DNA of 64,000 bases from assembly GCA_945643635.1 (NCBI GenBank), contig CALZFC010000005.1:7574001-7638000 (forward strand), in the 5' to 3' direction. The DNA is from Allodiplogaster sudhausi (Eukaryota; Nematoda; Chromadorea; Rhabditida; Diplogasteridae). Positions 24,286-34,880 of the stretch are shown piece by piece. Below the pieces are notes generated by a model that ran no database searches, was not told where the DNA came from, and saw only the letters and a list, made by a program, of their open reading frames with translations. Every line of letters begins with the position of its first letter. Within the stretch, counting starts at the first letter, position 1. Position numbers and translations under genes: made by a program.

Positions 24286-25525
24286 AAAGTTCTACGCCGT
24301 GGCTCACGGTTTCAAGCGCGGCGTTTATGAAGATTGGAGCGAAGTACAGAAGCAGGTTTGTCCCTTCTCACTTTTTAATTTGGCAACGTCGCACAATTCT
24401 TTTATTAGTATTAGTTTTAATTGCTTTAAAGGGCATTTTTTTTACTCTACAATTTGACAATTCTTACGCTGAAAGTCATTGCAGGTTTGAATTTACAGAC
24501 TAACGGGTTTCTGCAACCAGTCTACAAGAAGTTCGAGACTCGCGAAGAAGCCGAGAAGTTTGTTGACAGTCGCAAGGCGCAACGCATTGAATGTTAGTTC
24601 TTGTTGACCTTGATATCTTGTGATTAAGTATTTTTTGAACATGTTAATTTGCGTGTTAGATGCAAACATCGAAGAAGCGGAAGACGCGACTGCCTTCTAC
24701 GCTGTTGCTCGTGGCAAAGTCGTCGGAGTTTTCTTGAGCTACGACGAAGTCAAGAAACATGTCAGTTTATTGTGTTTAGTCGAACTTGGAATCCATTGAA
24801 ATTCGTCTCAACTTCACGGAATGTTTAGATTGCCGACTATCCTCAGCCGCTTCAGAAGAAGTTTTCAACCTACGAGGAAGCGAAGGCGTACGTTGCGAAG
24901 TACTACGAAGGAGTCGGAATTGAGAAAGAGAAGAAAGGAGAGGAGAAGGAACCAGCGAAGAAGGAGAAAAAGGAGATCGAGGAGAAGGCAACCATATCTT
25001 CCGTCTCTGGTAACTCTTTTTATTAAGTTGAAATATTAAAATTGTGTTTCATCCTAGACATTGATGATGTTCAGCCACGGAAGCGAGATCGACTCGCTCG
25101 GCTGCGAAAGGAGACAAGCCAAAGGTGTTCTATGCAGTGGCCAGGGGACACAAGACCGGCGTGTTCACCGACTGGGGAGAGTGCAAGGAAGCCACCACCG
25201 GGTTCAAGGGAGCCAAGTTCAAGAAGTTCGAGTCGGAGAAGGAAGCCAAGCTCTTCGCTGAGGGAAAGACACTCAAACAGATTGGTCAGTAGGTGGATTC
25301 GCATGCTATTTGTGCCTTTTGATTGCACTGCGACTGATATTTAAAAAAAAAAATTCGTCTAAAAAAAATATTGATCTTTAAAAATATCCTTCGATCAATG
25401 GAAATATTGTTCGGTTTTCCACTACAAGATAAGATTGGAAATTGATAACTGCAGAAGAAGTGACAAAGCGCAAGTCGGATGAGAAGGAAGGCGGGTCTCC
25501 GCCGAAGAAGGCGAAGAAAGCTTGA
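24286..25525 (+). CDS. Protein with three RNase H1-type hybrid-binding domains and no nuclease domain
   Basis: The RNase H1 N-terminal domain (HBD, viroplasmin-like) binds RNA:DNA hybrids and dsRNA through a YAVxxGxxxGVxxxWxxxxxxxxG..xxKFxxxxEA pattern. This gene has three: KFYAVAHGFKRGVYEDW with VYKKFETREEAEKFV (24297-24593); AFYAVARGKVVGVFLSYDEV with LQKKFSTYEEAKAYV (about 24690-24890); and VFYAVARGHKTGVFTDW with KFKKFESEKEAKLFAEG (about 25118-25285). Lys/Glu-rich linkers separate domains 2 and 3. The final exon is basic and ends PPKKAKKA, a nuclear-localisation-like tail, stop 25523-25525. Exons join in phase at 24355, about 24593, 24762, 25009 (T|GT..AG into CCACGG at 25077) and 25285. 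The second domain has SY in place of the usual DW. It lies 430 bp upstream of an RNase H1 gene on the same strand, suggesting origin by duplication of its N-terminal part. A role as a hybrid-binding accessory is inferred. Confidence 0.88.
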
Positions 25526-25954
25526 TTCTGGACGTCTCTACTCCGTTCTCCCTAATCTACACTCCAATCTAAGCTGCCATCTCATGGATAGACCGCTTGT
25601 ATCTACGCTTTAAATCGTCTATTTTTTATCTTCGTCATTAAGCGTGACAGATTCAGTCCTAGAGTTCTTCATGTGTTTTATTGAAACAATACTCCCATTT
25701 CGTATAAATGCGCCGTAGTTTTGTAGAGACAGAATGGCATAATAAATATTGCAGAGTAACTGCTTGATTAGGCACCGCTGATGATCCTGTATATTTTGCT
25801 GGCCAGTAATAAAGCATAGTATCATCGAGATTGTCAAACTGTTTTGTCGTGAGAACAGTTTGAGCTGTTGTTGATACCATTTTACTTGTTTTCTTCCCCT
25901 GTTTATCATGGGGGTTAATTGTGTCAGATTCTCGGAAAGGTCGGCGGTTCGATA

Positions 25955-28437
25955 ATGGGGAAGCTGAAGGGCGGCTTCTATGCTGTTGCCCGCGGTAGGC
26001 AAATCGGAATCTACCGGACTTGGCAGCAGTGCGAGGAGCAGATCACGGGATTCCCCAACTCCAGGTCCTTTCTAGTTGTACGAGGGTGTAAAAGATAAAC
26101 GGAGTGTGGATATATGCTCTTCGTAATAATACTGTTATGGTAAGAAATATTAATGTATAAAGATGATTCCCATTCAGTAGTTTTTTGATATGCAGATTTA
26201 AAAAGTTCGGCACGGAGGCCGAGGCTCGCGCATTCATTGAGGCGAATCGCACTCCTGACTTTCCCATGCTCGGCAATCTCCAGCAGAACATCACTGGAGG
26301 TGTGCTCATACTTTTCATTATACTTGCACTCATTGTAAGAGATTCTAATTTTTATCGGGCTGTGGCAGGTGTGAATCTATGATCCGTTCTTTACACACCT
26401 CTTTTATAAGTCATGAAATGTCTTTGAAATGCTTGTTCTGAGAAGAGTATTTCATGACCATATTGAATTTGGTGTTTGAATTGGCGCCGTCTCGGAGATG
26501 AGCGGCGCGGGGCGGACGCGATGGCGATGGTCACGGGAGAGATGGATTATGAAATAGGCAGGCATGAGATTATGGAGGGTGACAAAACGAACGGAGTGAG
26601 TGTAGGAGCTCCCATAAGTGTATCCTAGGTTGTATGGATCAGCAAACAGCGAATACTCTGTTAACGTAGTGGTTGCAGGCCCAGCTGGAGAAGCAGCGTC
26701 AGCCCTCCTGAACCTCTTCATGCCCCCCTCGACCTCAGTCTCTCCTGCTCGGAAACGAGCTCACTCCACTACAGCCGCTGCACAAGATGGCATACACCAG
26801 AAACGTTCTCGATTGTCAGTCCATCTTTTAGTCACCTTCATGAACATCTTTGTCAGAAAGAACCGTTATCATGAAAATGTTTGGATTGATAATATCAGTT
26901 ACTTGCTAACAAATTTATTGCAATTTAATTTAGCATAAGCTTTTAATTCTCAGCGTCACATGCAGCTAAATATTTCGAAATACGCCGTGTCCTGATGCTT
27001 GAACGCGCTGTTTTATTGTGAAGAAGAACATAAGTCTGCGGAAGTTCTGTTACTAGTTCATTGGACTATTTCCGAGCTGTTCCAGTTCCTTCTTTCCATT
27101 TTCCTCTGCTTTTTATGCCTTTTGCTGCCTAGATGAAATGATGTAGGCGTGTGACTCCGCCCCCATTCCTGGTTCTTCACGTCCCATCCCATCACCCCAT
27201 CATCCCCTCTCCCTTCTGTTGTGTCTGCTGGCAGTCCACTAACGACTGAAGAGCGACGCTGCCTTCACTTCTCTCAAAGCACCTTCCCTTCCATTTGATC
27301 CCGAGGCTGTCCTCACCATGGCCAAACAGTTCGATGCGACTTGCAAAGAAGAAGAGGAAGAAACTATTCTAGACGCCTTCCGTATCTTTGATAGAGATAA
27401 CAAAGGATTCATCAATTCGACCGACCTGAAAAGGGTAATGAAACGACTGGGAGAGAAGCTGAGCGACCATGAGCTACAGGTGCAGTGCTCTCCATCCTCC
27501 AGTCTCATTTCTCTAGCAAGTAGTCAGCAGATCTCATGGCAGGAGATGATCGAAGAAGCTGACACGAACGGAGATGGACGGGTCGACTTCTGTGAATTCG
27601 CGGCCATTGTGCACGACGAAAGTGAGGAGGGCACACCGGAGAGACTGTCAGACCCCGAATCTTGGGCATATCCGCTAGGGCAATGAGCGCTGCAATTTTT
27701 TTATATGTACTAAAGTTGTTCCACAATTTTTAAAGAGGAAAACAGTTTACTACTGTAAGTTTGGTTGCGTGCAGTCTTTCTTTTCGTTTGTTCCTTGCTG
27801 CTGTCTTGGGAACGAACGTTAAATCTTTTTTCTTTTTCGCTCTCCATATGCTTCACTGCACTTTTGCTCTAACAGGCACTTGCCATCAAGAAATATGATG
27901 CCAGTTCCGTGCGGCAGAAGTGAGAAACGAGAGTGAAAGACGAAGCTGGCGAGAGTATATGAGAATTAATGAGAAGGATCTTCTGTTTCAGCCAAGGCGT
28001 GAGCTTCGATGACGTGCCCGTGGTCTACACCGATGGGGCTTGCTCCAAGAATGGACAGAGTGGCAGCAGGGTTCGTATCAGAAAAGGGAGCAAGACAAAC
28101 ACAAACTATTTTCTTCTTACCGTTTGATGAGTATCCTGTCCTTTTTCTTAAAATTTTTTTTTTACGATGGTAGTTAAGGTCTACAAAGCATTTAATTTCG
28201 TAACGATGGATTCTTCAGGCAGGCTATGGCGTGTGGTGGGGCGACAACCATATGGACAACCAATCGGGAGGAGTCCACGGAGACCAGACGAACAACCGAG
28301 CTGAACTTCTGGCAGTCATCCAAGCCATCAATAAGGTTCGTTTAGTTTAGTCAACCAAGCTCGCTTTTCTATTTCTACTTCTTTTTTTGGTTACTTCGCT
28401 TCCCGGTCACAACGCTCTATCTCTCGCTTTCTCATCC

Positions 28438-28493
<56 letters not shown>

Positions 28494-28573
28494 CACTCGC
28501 TCACTCGCTCTCTCTCTGTCGATCTGTCTCTCTCGCTTTCTCTCTCTGTCGATCTGTCTCTCTCGCTTTCTCT

Positions 28574-28616
<43 letters not shown>

Positions 28617-29472
28617 GTCTCTCTCGTACTCCTGACCTCTCGGTCTCTCTTGTTCCCCAGGGCCTGCAGGCCGAGTGAGTGATTGAATCAAGTGCGCATA
28701 GTGAGTGTTCCCTTGCAAGGACGAATGCTTCCCCAATCCCAATGAGTGTTTTTGTTCGCAGGCCATCGAACGTCACTACCCTCGACTCGTGGTGCGAACC
28801 GACTCTCAGCTTCTGATTAACAGCATGGAAAGATGGATTGAGAAGTGGAAGAGAAATGGATGGAGGACTGCCGATGGCAAGAATGTCAAGAATAGAGACC
28901 TACTCGAGACGCTCGACAACCTGCAGCAGATGTGCCTTGTGAAGTTCGAGCATGTTCCTGGCCATGCCGGAGTCAAGGTTAGGGACAAGGGGGGCGATAG
29001 TCAGCAAGATTAACTAGAAGTATTCATTTTTGTTTTCGCTTTTAAGAGGAGCCCTTCTGAACATTATGCCTTAAAATAAAAGGATAGTTGGGAACGATTT
29101 GAAATTGCTATTTCCGACCAGTTTCTTCGTGGCACATTTTAACTACAACTCCTTGGCATTTCCGAGCTTGGATGAGATGGAGGATAGAGGGGTTATATTC
29201 ATACATTTAGCTCTAAAAATGGTTCGGGGCACAACTTGGGACCTGTGATGGCCTGATAGACGAAAAAATCTGCGTACCCAGTTTGAACACGGCTGATGCT
29301 CCGACCTTTCTGAAGAAGTGTTTCGATTCAGGGCAACGAGATGGCAGATGCTCTTGCACGAGCCGCGGCTGCTGCTGTCTCCTTTCCCATTCTTCCTCCC
29401 AACCCAGCCGCTCCTTCCGTCGCTTCTCTTATACCTTCTGGTCTCAGCAACATCTACAAACAGGAACAGTAG
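25955..29472 (+). CDS. rnh1: Ribonuclease H1
   Basis: RNase H1 cuts RNA in RNA:DNA hybrids. The HBD starts at ATG 25955: MGKLKGGFYAVARGRQIGIY with WQQCEEQITGF, then FKKFGTEAEARAFIEANRTP (exon at 26196). A linker exon (about 26679-26825) ends in KRSR. A large intron then leads to an exon at 27876 (ALAIKKYDASSVRQ) and the nuclease domain: VVYTDGACSKNGQSG, AGYGVWWGDN, GDQTNNRAELLAVIQAIN, LVVRTDSQLLINSMERWIEK, VKFEHVPGHAGVKGNEMADA, stop 29470-29472. All four catalytic acids (TDG, AELL, RTDS, MADA) and the GHAG histidine loop are intact, so it should be active. The linker-to-nuclease join in phase 0 needs a weak donor near 26826. The intron between holds an EF-hand gene, and another intron carries CT repeats (28440-28626). 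Confidence 0.92.
27318..27686 (+). CDS. Calmodulin/centrin-like EF-hand protein nested in an RNase H1 intron
   Basis: An EF-hand loop DRDNKGFINSTDLKRVMKRL follows EEETILDAFRIFD, and after a 60-bp intron (about 27480-27540) EMIEEADTNGDGRVDFCEF gives a second canonical loop (DTNGDGRVDFCE). These correspond to the third and fourth EF-hands of calmodulin or centrin. The stop at 27684-27686 closes the frame after an acidic tail. The frame stays open a little upstream of the ATG (FDPEAVLTM, reminiscent of calmodulin's F.EFLTMM), so N-terminal exons may exist, but none was identified. The gene lies on the same strand as RNase H1, between its linker and nuclease exons. It could also be a transcription-unit neighbour if the two RNase H1 halves are separate genes. 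Confidence 0.75.
   Translation: MAKQFDATCKEEEEETILDAFRIFDRDNKGFINSTDLKRVMKRLGEKLSDHELQVQCSPSSSLISLASSQQISWQEMIEEADTNGDGRVDFCEFAAIVHDESEEGTPERLSDPESWAYPLGQ
28440..28626. repeat. CT microsatellite in an RNase H1 intron
   Basis: Two CT tracts separated by a duplicated segment containing CTGTCGATCTGTCTC and CGCTTTCTC. Confidence 0.95.
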
Positions 29473-31064
29473 TTGATCCTTTTGTTTAGAGGCCACTGCA
29501 GCTTATGACTTGATCGTGTTATGCATTTTTAAACTTTTATCTTTTCATCTTTATTCGCTTTCTTTCCATGACTTGGCATTCGTTGAATAAGATCAAAGAA
29601 ATCTCCTGCATTTCTCCCATCAGATTTTTTTTTGCAAGCCAATTACAATTAGCCATGTCGTTGAGACTAATTGTAAGCTGTATTTTGTTCGCTTTGCTTC
29701 ATGCGGACCCTTGCCCGAAGCTATAAGAATGCCAATTATCACCTAGAGTATTGGTCATCTGAAAGATATTTAAGGTTCTATTCGTTTTCACCAATTTAAG
29801 TGCAGACAACCGGCATTCTTTTTTTATGTAATCAATCTTTGCAGAGTGGAGTTTTATAACTTGCCTTTGATGCTTTATTTATCTTGCTCCAATCCTTCGT
29901 AATTAGGAACTTATTCGTCACTTTTCGTTGCCTTCTTTGCTCATTACCGGATGTTCCTTTGCATTACCACTAATCCTTATGTTTAAACTATTAACGAAAA
30001 TCACGTAAAAATTAACTGTCGGTCCTAATATTGTTCTTTTTGCCAATGTTCTCATTATTTCAACGAGTTATTTTATCGCGTGCAGAGTAAGATCATTGCA
30101 CATTTTGATTGATGCTTCCTCTGCCTTGCTAATTCATCTCGCTCTTTTCCTCCTTGATATGTCATAATTCGTTTGCTTTCGTACTTGTGTGTGCATTCTA
30201 TTTGTGTACATGGGATACTCGTAAATGTGGAGTCAAGTAAATCAATGTCACAATGAAATTGAGAGAATTCCCTATCTTCTGGTTGTTAACATGCTCCGAA
30301 TAATGATTATCTGAATAAGAGAAGAGCTTTGTTTTTGAAAAGCACTCAGGGTACTAAGCCGTTGCGTCTGCAAAACTCGTATAAGAATGTCGAATTCTCC
30401 TGGAGCAGTTGGTTTTATTCTTTTTATATATATATATATATATATATAAAAGCTGCAGTTGTTTTCCTCCCTCTACACCCAAAGTTTTTGACACCGAATT
30501 CATACATTCTCTTCGTCACATCTCACTCTCGCTCTTCTCACTCTCCTCTCTTCTCCCCTTCCTCTCCGGTCTCTTCTCTTCACCCTCTCTCTCTCTCACT
30601 CCCGCTCTTCTCACTCTCCTCTCTTCTCCCCTTCCTCCCCGGTCTCTTCTCTTCACCCTCTCTCTCACTCCTCTCTAGTTTCCTACTGCTGAATCTGTCA
30701 TCGTTCTTAGCACAAGCCATTGGGTCATTATTATGCAGCAATGCAAATCGCCAAGAGAATCTGTCGGTTGTCAGGCGAACGTTTCTTTCACTTGAACGCT
30801 TAGACTTGGCTGCTCGTTTGATTTTGACGTCTCGATGTAAAACAGCCCATTCTGTTACTATCTTTCTCTGTCTTCTCCCATTGGTTTCTCTAATTTCGTA
30901 TCCTGGTTCTATTTTCAATTCCTACATTACACATTTACTTATTTTCTTTTTATGAATGGACTACACATTGTTTGCCATGTCTTTGTCCAGTAGTCATTCT
31001 ATATTGTGCTTCAGAGTGATTGCGTTTCATAGAATGTCTGATTGACTGTTAACAATAAGGTGTC
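29473..31064. other. Intergenic, AT-rich with simple repeats
   Basis: AT-rich sequence with a (TA)n tract at about 30424-30447 and a tandemly repeated CT-rich unit of about 70 bp at 30524-30672 (each copy contains CTCTCTTCTCCCCTTCCTC and CGGTCTCTTCTCTTCACC). The long open frame at 30329-30955 is mostly this repeat and was not accepted. Confidence 0.55.
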
Positions 31065-31781
31065 ATGGCGATTCCGAAGAAGAGCGAACATGTGGTTCAC
31101 GTCGGGATAGCTGAGCATCGCAATCGAGCAACTGCCGACAAGGTTCGTCCATTTGTGATTCCTTTGCAAACCACAAGAAGTATACATCCCCCTTGTAACG
31201 AACAAAAGTGACAACTACTGCTCAGCTTTAATTATACAAAAAAGTCGCTAGCCTTATGAAACAAATTCTGTGATATGCTCGCAGACATGATTAATTGGTA
31301 GTGAAGGGACTCGATTGCGACGAAGAATTTGCATTGGGGGGCATGAGCAATGCCTGCTGCTAGTCAGTCAGAGGCCAACGATGTTGTTGTGGTTGAGTTG
31401 GCCTTCGCTGTGTTCTGGGGAGAGGGCGACAGTCGCAACTATCTCCGGTCACTGGCCACCACTGGCAGGGATGATCGCAAATTTTCTGAGCTCTGCGCCA
31501 TGCTCAAGCTACTTGTACAGGTTTCCTTTTGAACAGCTTCGTCTCTCTCGTTCTCTCTTTCTTTTTCTTTTTCTCTATTTCTCACACACTCTCTTTATCT
31601 CTCCTTCTCTGACTTTCGCTATCTCTCCGTCTCTCTCTCTTTCTTTTTCTCTCTCTCTTTTCCTTTATCTCTCTCTCTCTCTGGGTTTTTCTTTCTCTCT
31701 CTCCCCCTCTATTTCTCTCTCTCCTTCTCTCTCCCTCTGTCTCCCCCTCTCTCTTCCTCTCTTCCTCTTCCTCTCTCTCTC

Positions 31782-31823
<42 letters not shown>

Positions 31824-32434
31824 TCATTCCTCTCTCCCTCTCTCCATCTCTCTTCCTCTCGCTCTCTCTCTCTCTCTCTCTCGTTCGATTAGGCTCGTGA
31901 TTGCGGTGTCCGCAGCCTGCACGTGTACACGAATGCACGCCGCCTGATCACTCTTTTCAACGAAGAGATTCGAGTTTGGACGTCGAAGAGCGGGCGAGCT
32001 TCTCGCATTCTGAATATAGCCACTGCTATCAGGGCATGCCGGGCTGATGTTCAGGCTTGTTTTTTTTAAATCATATCTGAAGAGAAGGAGAGATTCGAGG
32101 GAGAACGAAAACAGAAATATCAAGCTAATTTTAAGTTTTTGATCAATGCCATTTTGGCAGATAAATGACGGAGCTTCAGGTTTTCCTGTGCTTCGTGCCG
32201 GCAACTAACGCCTCCTTCATGAGAGCACAGAGAATGGCTTTCGAGGCACTGGAAAAGGCGCAGATAGAGAAAGAGATGAGGGAAAGAGAGGGAGGAGAGA
32301 GAAAAGAGGCGAAGAGAGAAAAAGAGAAAGAGATGAGGGAGAGAGAGGGAGGAGAGAGAAAAGAGGCGAAGAGAGGAAAGAGACTGAGAAACCAGGAAGC
32401 AAATGAGAAGCAGAAGAGAAGGCATCTCGATTAG
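31065..32434 (+). CDS. Divergent RNase H-fold protein, predicted inactive (RHL-1)
   Basis: Exons 31065-31142, about 31399-31520, 31893-32046 and about 32171-32434 line up with the neighbouring RNase H1 nuclease domain. HVVHVGIAEHRNRATADK takes the place of VVYTDGACSKNGQSG. LAFAVFWGEGDSRNY takes the place of YGVWWGDN. RKFSELCAMLKLL stands for NRAELLAVIQA, VRSLHVYTNARRLITLF for RLVVRTDSQLLINS, and LQVFLCFVPATNASF with RMAFEALEKAQ for the HVPGHAG and MADALA helix. The first Asp is Val, the third acid (RTDS) is Asn and the GHAG loop is lost; only the Glu of the second site remains, so cleavage is unlikely. The tail is a charged Glu/Arg/Lys region with an internal repeat (REREGGERKEAKR twice). The second intron is an extreme CT tract. 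The fourth exon's acceptor (before CTTCAGG) is a judgement from alignment. Confidence 0.7.
31560..31882. repeat. Long CT microsatellite in an RHL-1 intron
   Basis: About 320 bp of CT-dominated sequence with interruptions (GGGTTTTT near 31682), filling almost the whole intron. Confidence 0.95.
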
Positions 32435-32760
32435 GTTTCTCTAGCTTCTTTTCTTACTTATTACTGTTATTCTATAAAGAAACTAATTCCTTTCTTTTTT
32501 TCATAATCAGTAAATTTAATATGTTCACATCTTTTCTGTTGCACCCAAGCTTCGAGTGCTTCTATTTCTTGCTTGCGGAACAATGAAAGCATGCTAGACA
32601 CTGTCTTATATTTTCTCCCTACTTATTTAAAGTCCGCTCATTAGTGAGTTGAAAAAGTGCAAACGTAGACAGAGTCTCCTCGCTTTTGTTTGCTTCAATT
32701 TTATTAATTATCAAGGAGCCCTTCAGCACAATCCGCCAGCTCTGTTATTATCTGATTTTA

Positions 32761-33358
32761 TCCCCTTTGAAGGAATCATTGATGTGTCTCTTTTTCCCAA
32801 TTGTTTGTGTTTTTTGTGGCTAAAGCTGAATCTGCTACTGAAGTACTTCCTCTTCTGGCTAGTATTCAATGGATCGTCACTTTCTGGAATCGCAATTGAC
32901 TTCTCTTGAAAGAGACTAAGAAGGGGTGTTGTGATGCAGTTTGGATGGAGGTGGAAGGGGTGAGAGGGAAGAAGAAGATGATCATTGCAATCTCTTCTTG
33001 CAGGCTCTGTGATGCTCGAGGCGTTGGCTAGCGGATTTCCGAGGATGGATATGCCACTTGTAATGGTAAGGAGAGAAGAGAAGAAAGAATGAGAAAATCG
33101 GCAAAGTAACAAACAAGTAACACGTGACTGCTTATAACAAGTAGAGAATATCTTGGAAGCGATGGGAGATTGTGCGAAGCACTAGAAAACATAATGAGAT
33201 GGAAGAACGAAGTTCTGCTAACCTCCTGGCCATTTCATTAGATTTCACGCAACTTTTCAACATGTCTTCTTGTATGCTTATTTCTTGGATCCCCTTCTTG
33301 TTCTCTCTCTCTCTCTCTCTGTACTTACTTTCTCTTCCACGCATAGTTCTCACCTATT
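32761..33358 (+). repeat. Host segment, left copy of a 0.6-kb direct duplication
   Basis: This runs from TCCCCTTTGAAGG to CTCACCTATT and recurs at 41985-42620 with a few base changes and a longer CT tract in the right copy. The two copies bracket the older retrotransposon. It includes a small exon-like sequence at 33004-33065. Confidence 0.93.
33004..33065 (+). pseudogene. Exon-like remnant of an RNase H-fold module
   Basis: It is bounded by TTGCAG before and GTAAGG after. One frame reads SVMLEALASGFPRMDMP, resembling the last RNase H helix (GNEMADALARAA). An identical-length copy lies at 42228-42289. No partner exons were found nearby, so it is treated as a stranded exon. Confidence 0.35.
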
Positions 33359-33662
33359 ATACGGTCATACTTCCCATATAACCGAGATTATCCCCTTGAA
33401 TGTGTAATTCTAGCAATACACCAAACAACTTTATCGAATAGGAACCCGAACCGGGAGTGTATCGGTGGTGACGAATACAAGATAACCATGCCAGGCATGG
33501 GAAGGAAGGAAACGAGAAAAAGAAGAAACGCAACAACGATGATATTGGAAGAAGCAGTATAACGAGTATGAAATAAGAAGCAGTATAAGTGTAACGAGTA
33601 ATGAAAACATTAAGCAATATTATAAGATGTAACGGATAAACGCAGTAAGCCATGATGAGAAA

Positions 33663-34440
33663 TTAGAGGGACTTAATAACTCCTCCTTGAGTTGCTGGGG
33701 AGTTGCGAACGTAAGCCGAGAATCCACCGTCGCTCTTCCACCTTCCAATGCGTTTGACCTGGTCTGAAGACCTGCCAAGGGAGAGCATGCGATTCGCCAT
33801 CCCAGAGCGGGCACTATGCGAAGTGAATTGGGGAAGGGAGAGGGATGTAAACATCTGAGAGATTAGTTTAGATAAGTGAGAAGGTGAGAGATGGAAGAGA
33901 GGATTGTTGGAAGAGGGAAAGACTGGGGAAAGGGGATTGTTAGAGGACAGGCCTCCAGAAATATAAGTGAATAAAGGGGATAAGCCTGAAAGGTCCACGA
34001 AAACGAAAGAGGAAAAAGCAACAAAACGAATATGATTATCTGTAAGTGGATGAGACCCTTGAGGAGGGAGAGAAGCACGTTTCAAACCGGAGAGAACTTG
34101 AGAACAGAGAGGAGAGAGTGATACTGCGGAAAACTTTGAGAAGGCAGCAGATAATTGGGAAGCTTGCGATCTAGACAAGGCAGCATGTGCTGCATAAGCA
34201 GTCAAAACATAAGGGGAGGAAGGGTCTAATGTCGGTGGAAGAGAGGAGAGATATGCTCTCCAAACGGATGCGTAAGCTCGCCATGTATTGCTGGCTCGAG
34301 AAGACGTGAAGGAGTTAATAATAGATTCTGCGGCGTCTCTTCCTCCAATGTGCTGGGCTGCTCGTAGAACTCCGGACCACTCTGATCTAGCGGGTCCTGG
34401 AAAGACATCATTGAGAGGGAGGGAGGGATCCCTTACACAG
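33663..34440 (-). pseudogene. Tyrosine recombinase of the older element, internally deleted
   Basis: The N-terminal part (NTWRAYASVWRAYLSSLPP, then LSRSQASQLSAAFSKFSA and VLSGLKRASLPPQGSHPL) and the C-terminal part (LPQFTSHSARSGMANRM, IGRWKSDGGFSAYVRN) align with the plus-strand copy. The segment that in the plus copy holds the first catalytic Arg (YLAGLRVSEVAAL) and the Lys (RRAKTDQW) is missing: TDNHIRFVAFSS runs straight into FVFVDLSG. It keeps the HxxR, the W of GRWKS and the Tyr of AYVR but should be inactive. The N-terminal portion also changes frame near 34210. Confidence 0.85.
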
Positions 34441-34609
34441 CCAAGATTCGTAGAATGAGTTGCCCCTAGCTTGCACTAGAGGCGTCCTTTTTTCCCGCCC
34501 AAACCTGCACATCACTCTTACTCCACACTACCGTATGCAAACTTCCATTCCCACTAGAATTACTTACATCCAAGCCGATAATCAACAATTATACGGTCAT
34601 ACTTCCCAT

Positions 34610-34785
34610 ATAATTGTTGATTACCATGCTGGGAAGGGTACATTAACCGGGATTGTTATGTTGCCAGGAGAAATTCTAGTTTGAATTTCGCGGGTGTTCG
34701 GTAGAGAGTCCTGTAGGGATTAGAGGAGAAGGAGAAACTTCAGCGTTTCTTTCTTTATTCTACGACTATCGTCGTGGTTTAGGGT
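34610..34785 (+). repeat. Split direct repeat A1 (left end of young element)
   Basis: Begins ATAATTGTTGATTACC and ends GTGGTTTAGGGT. It matches A2 along 176 bp with few differences. It lies directly upstream of gag and may carry the promoter. Confidence 0.92.
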
Positions 34786-34880
34786 GACAGTTTTGATTTA
34801 TTTGGATTGCTTTTCTGGTTTGATTTAGTTGGATTGCCTTTCTGGTTGAGTTACTCAAATGAGTTCTGCTTTATAGAAAA

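Noticed and set aside
30329..30955. 208-residue plus-strand open frame
   Set aside because: Consists of a TA tract and a tandem CT-rich repeat; no splice or domain logic.
31315..31947. 210-residue open frame over the CT repeat
   Set aside because: It is a translation of CT microsatellite (Ser/Leu and Ser/Pro runs); the real coding here is in short exons on either side in another frame.
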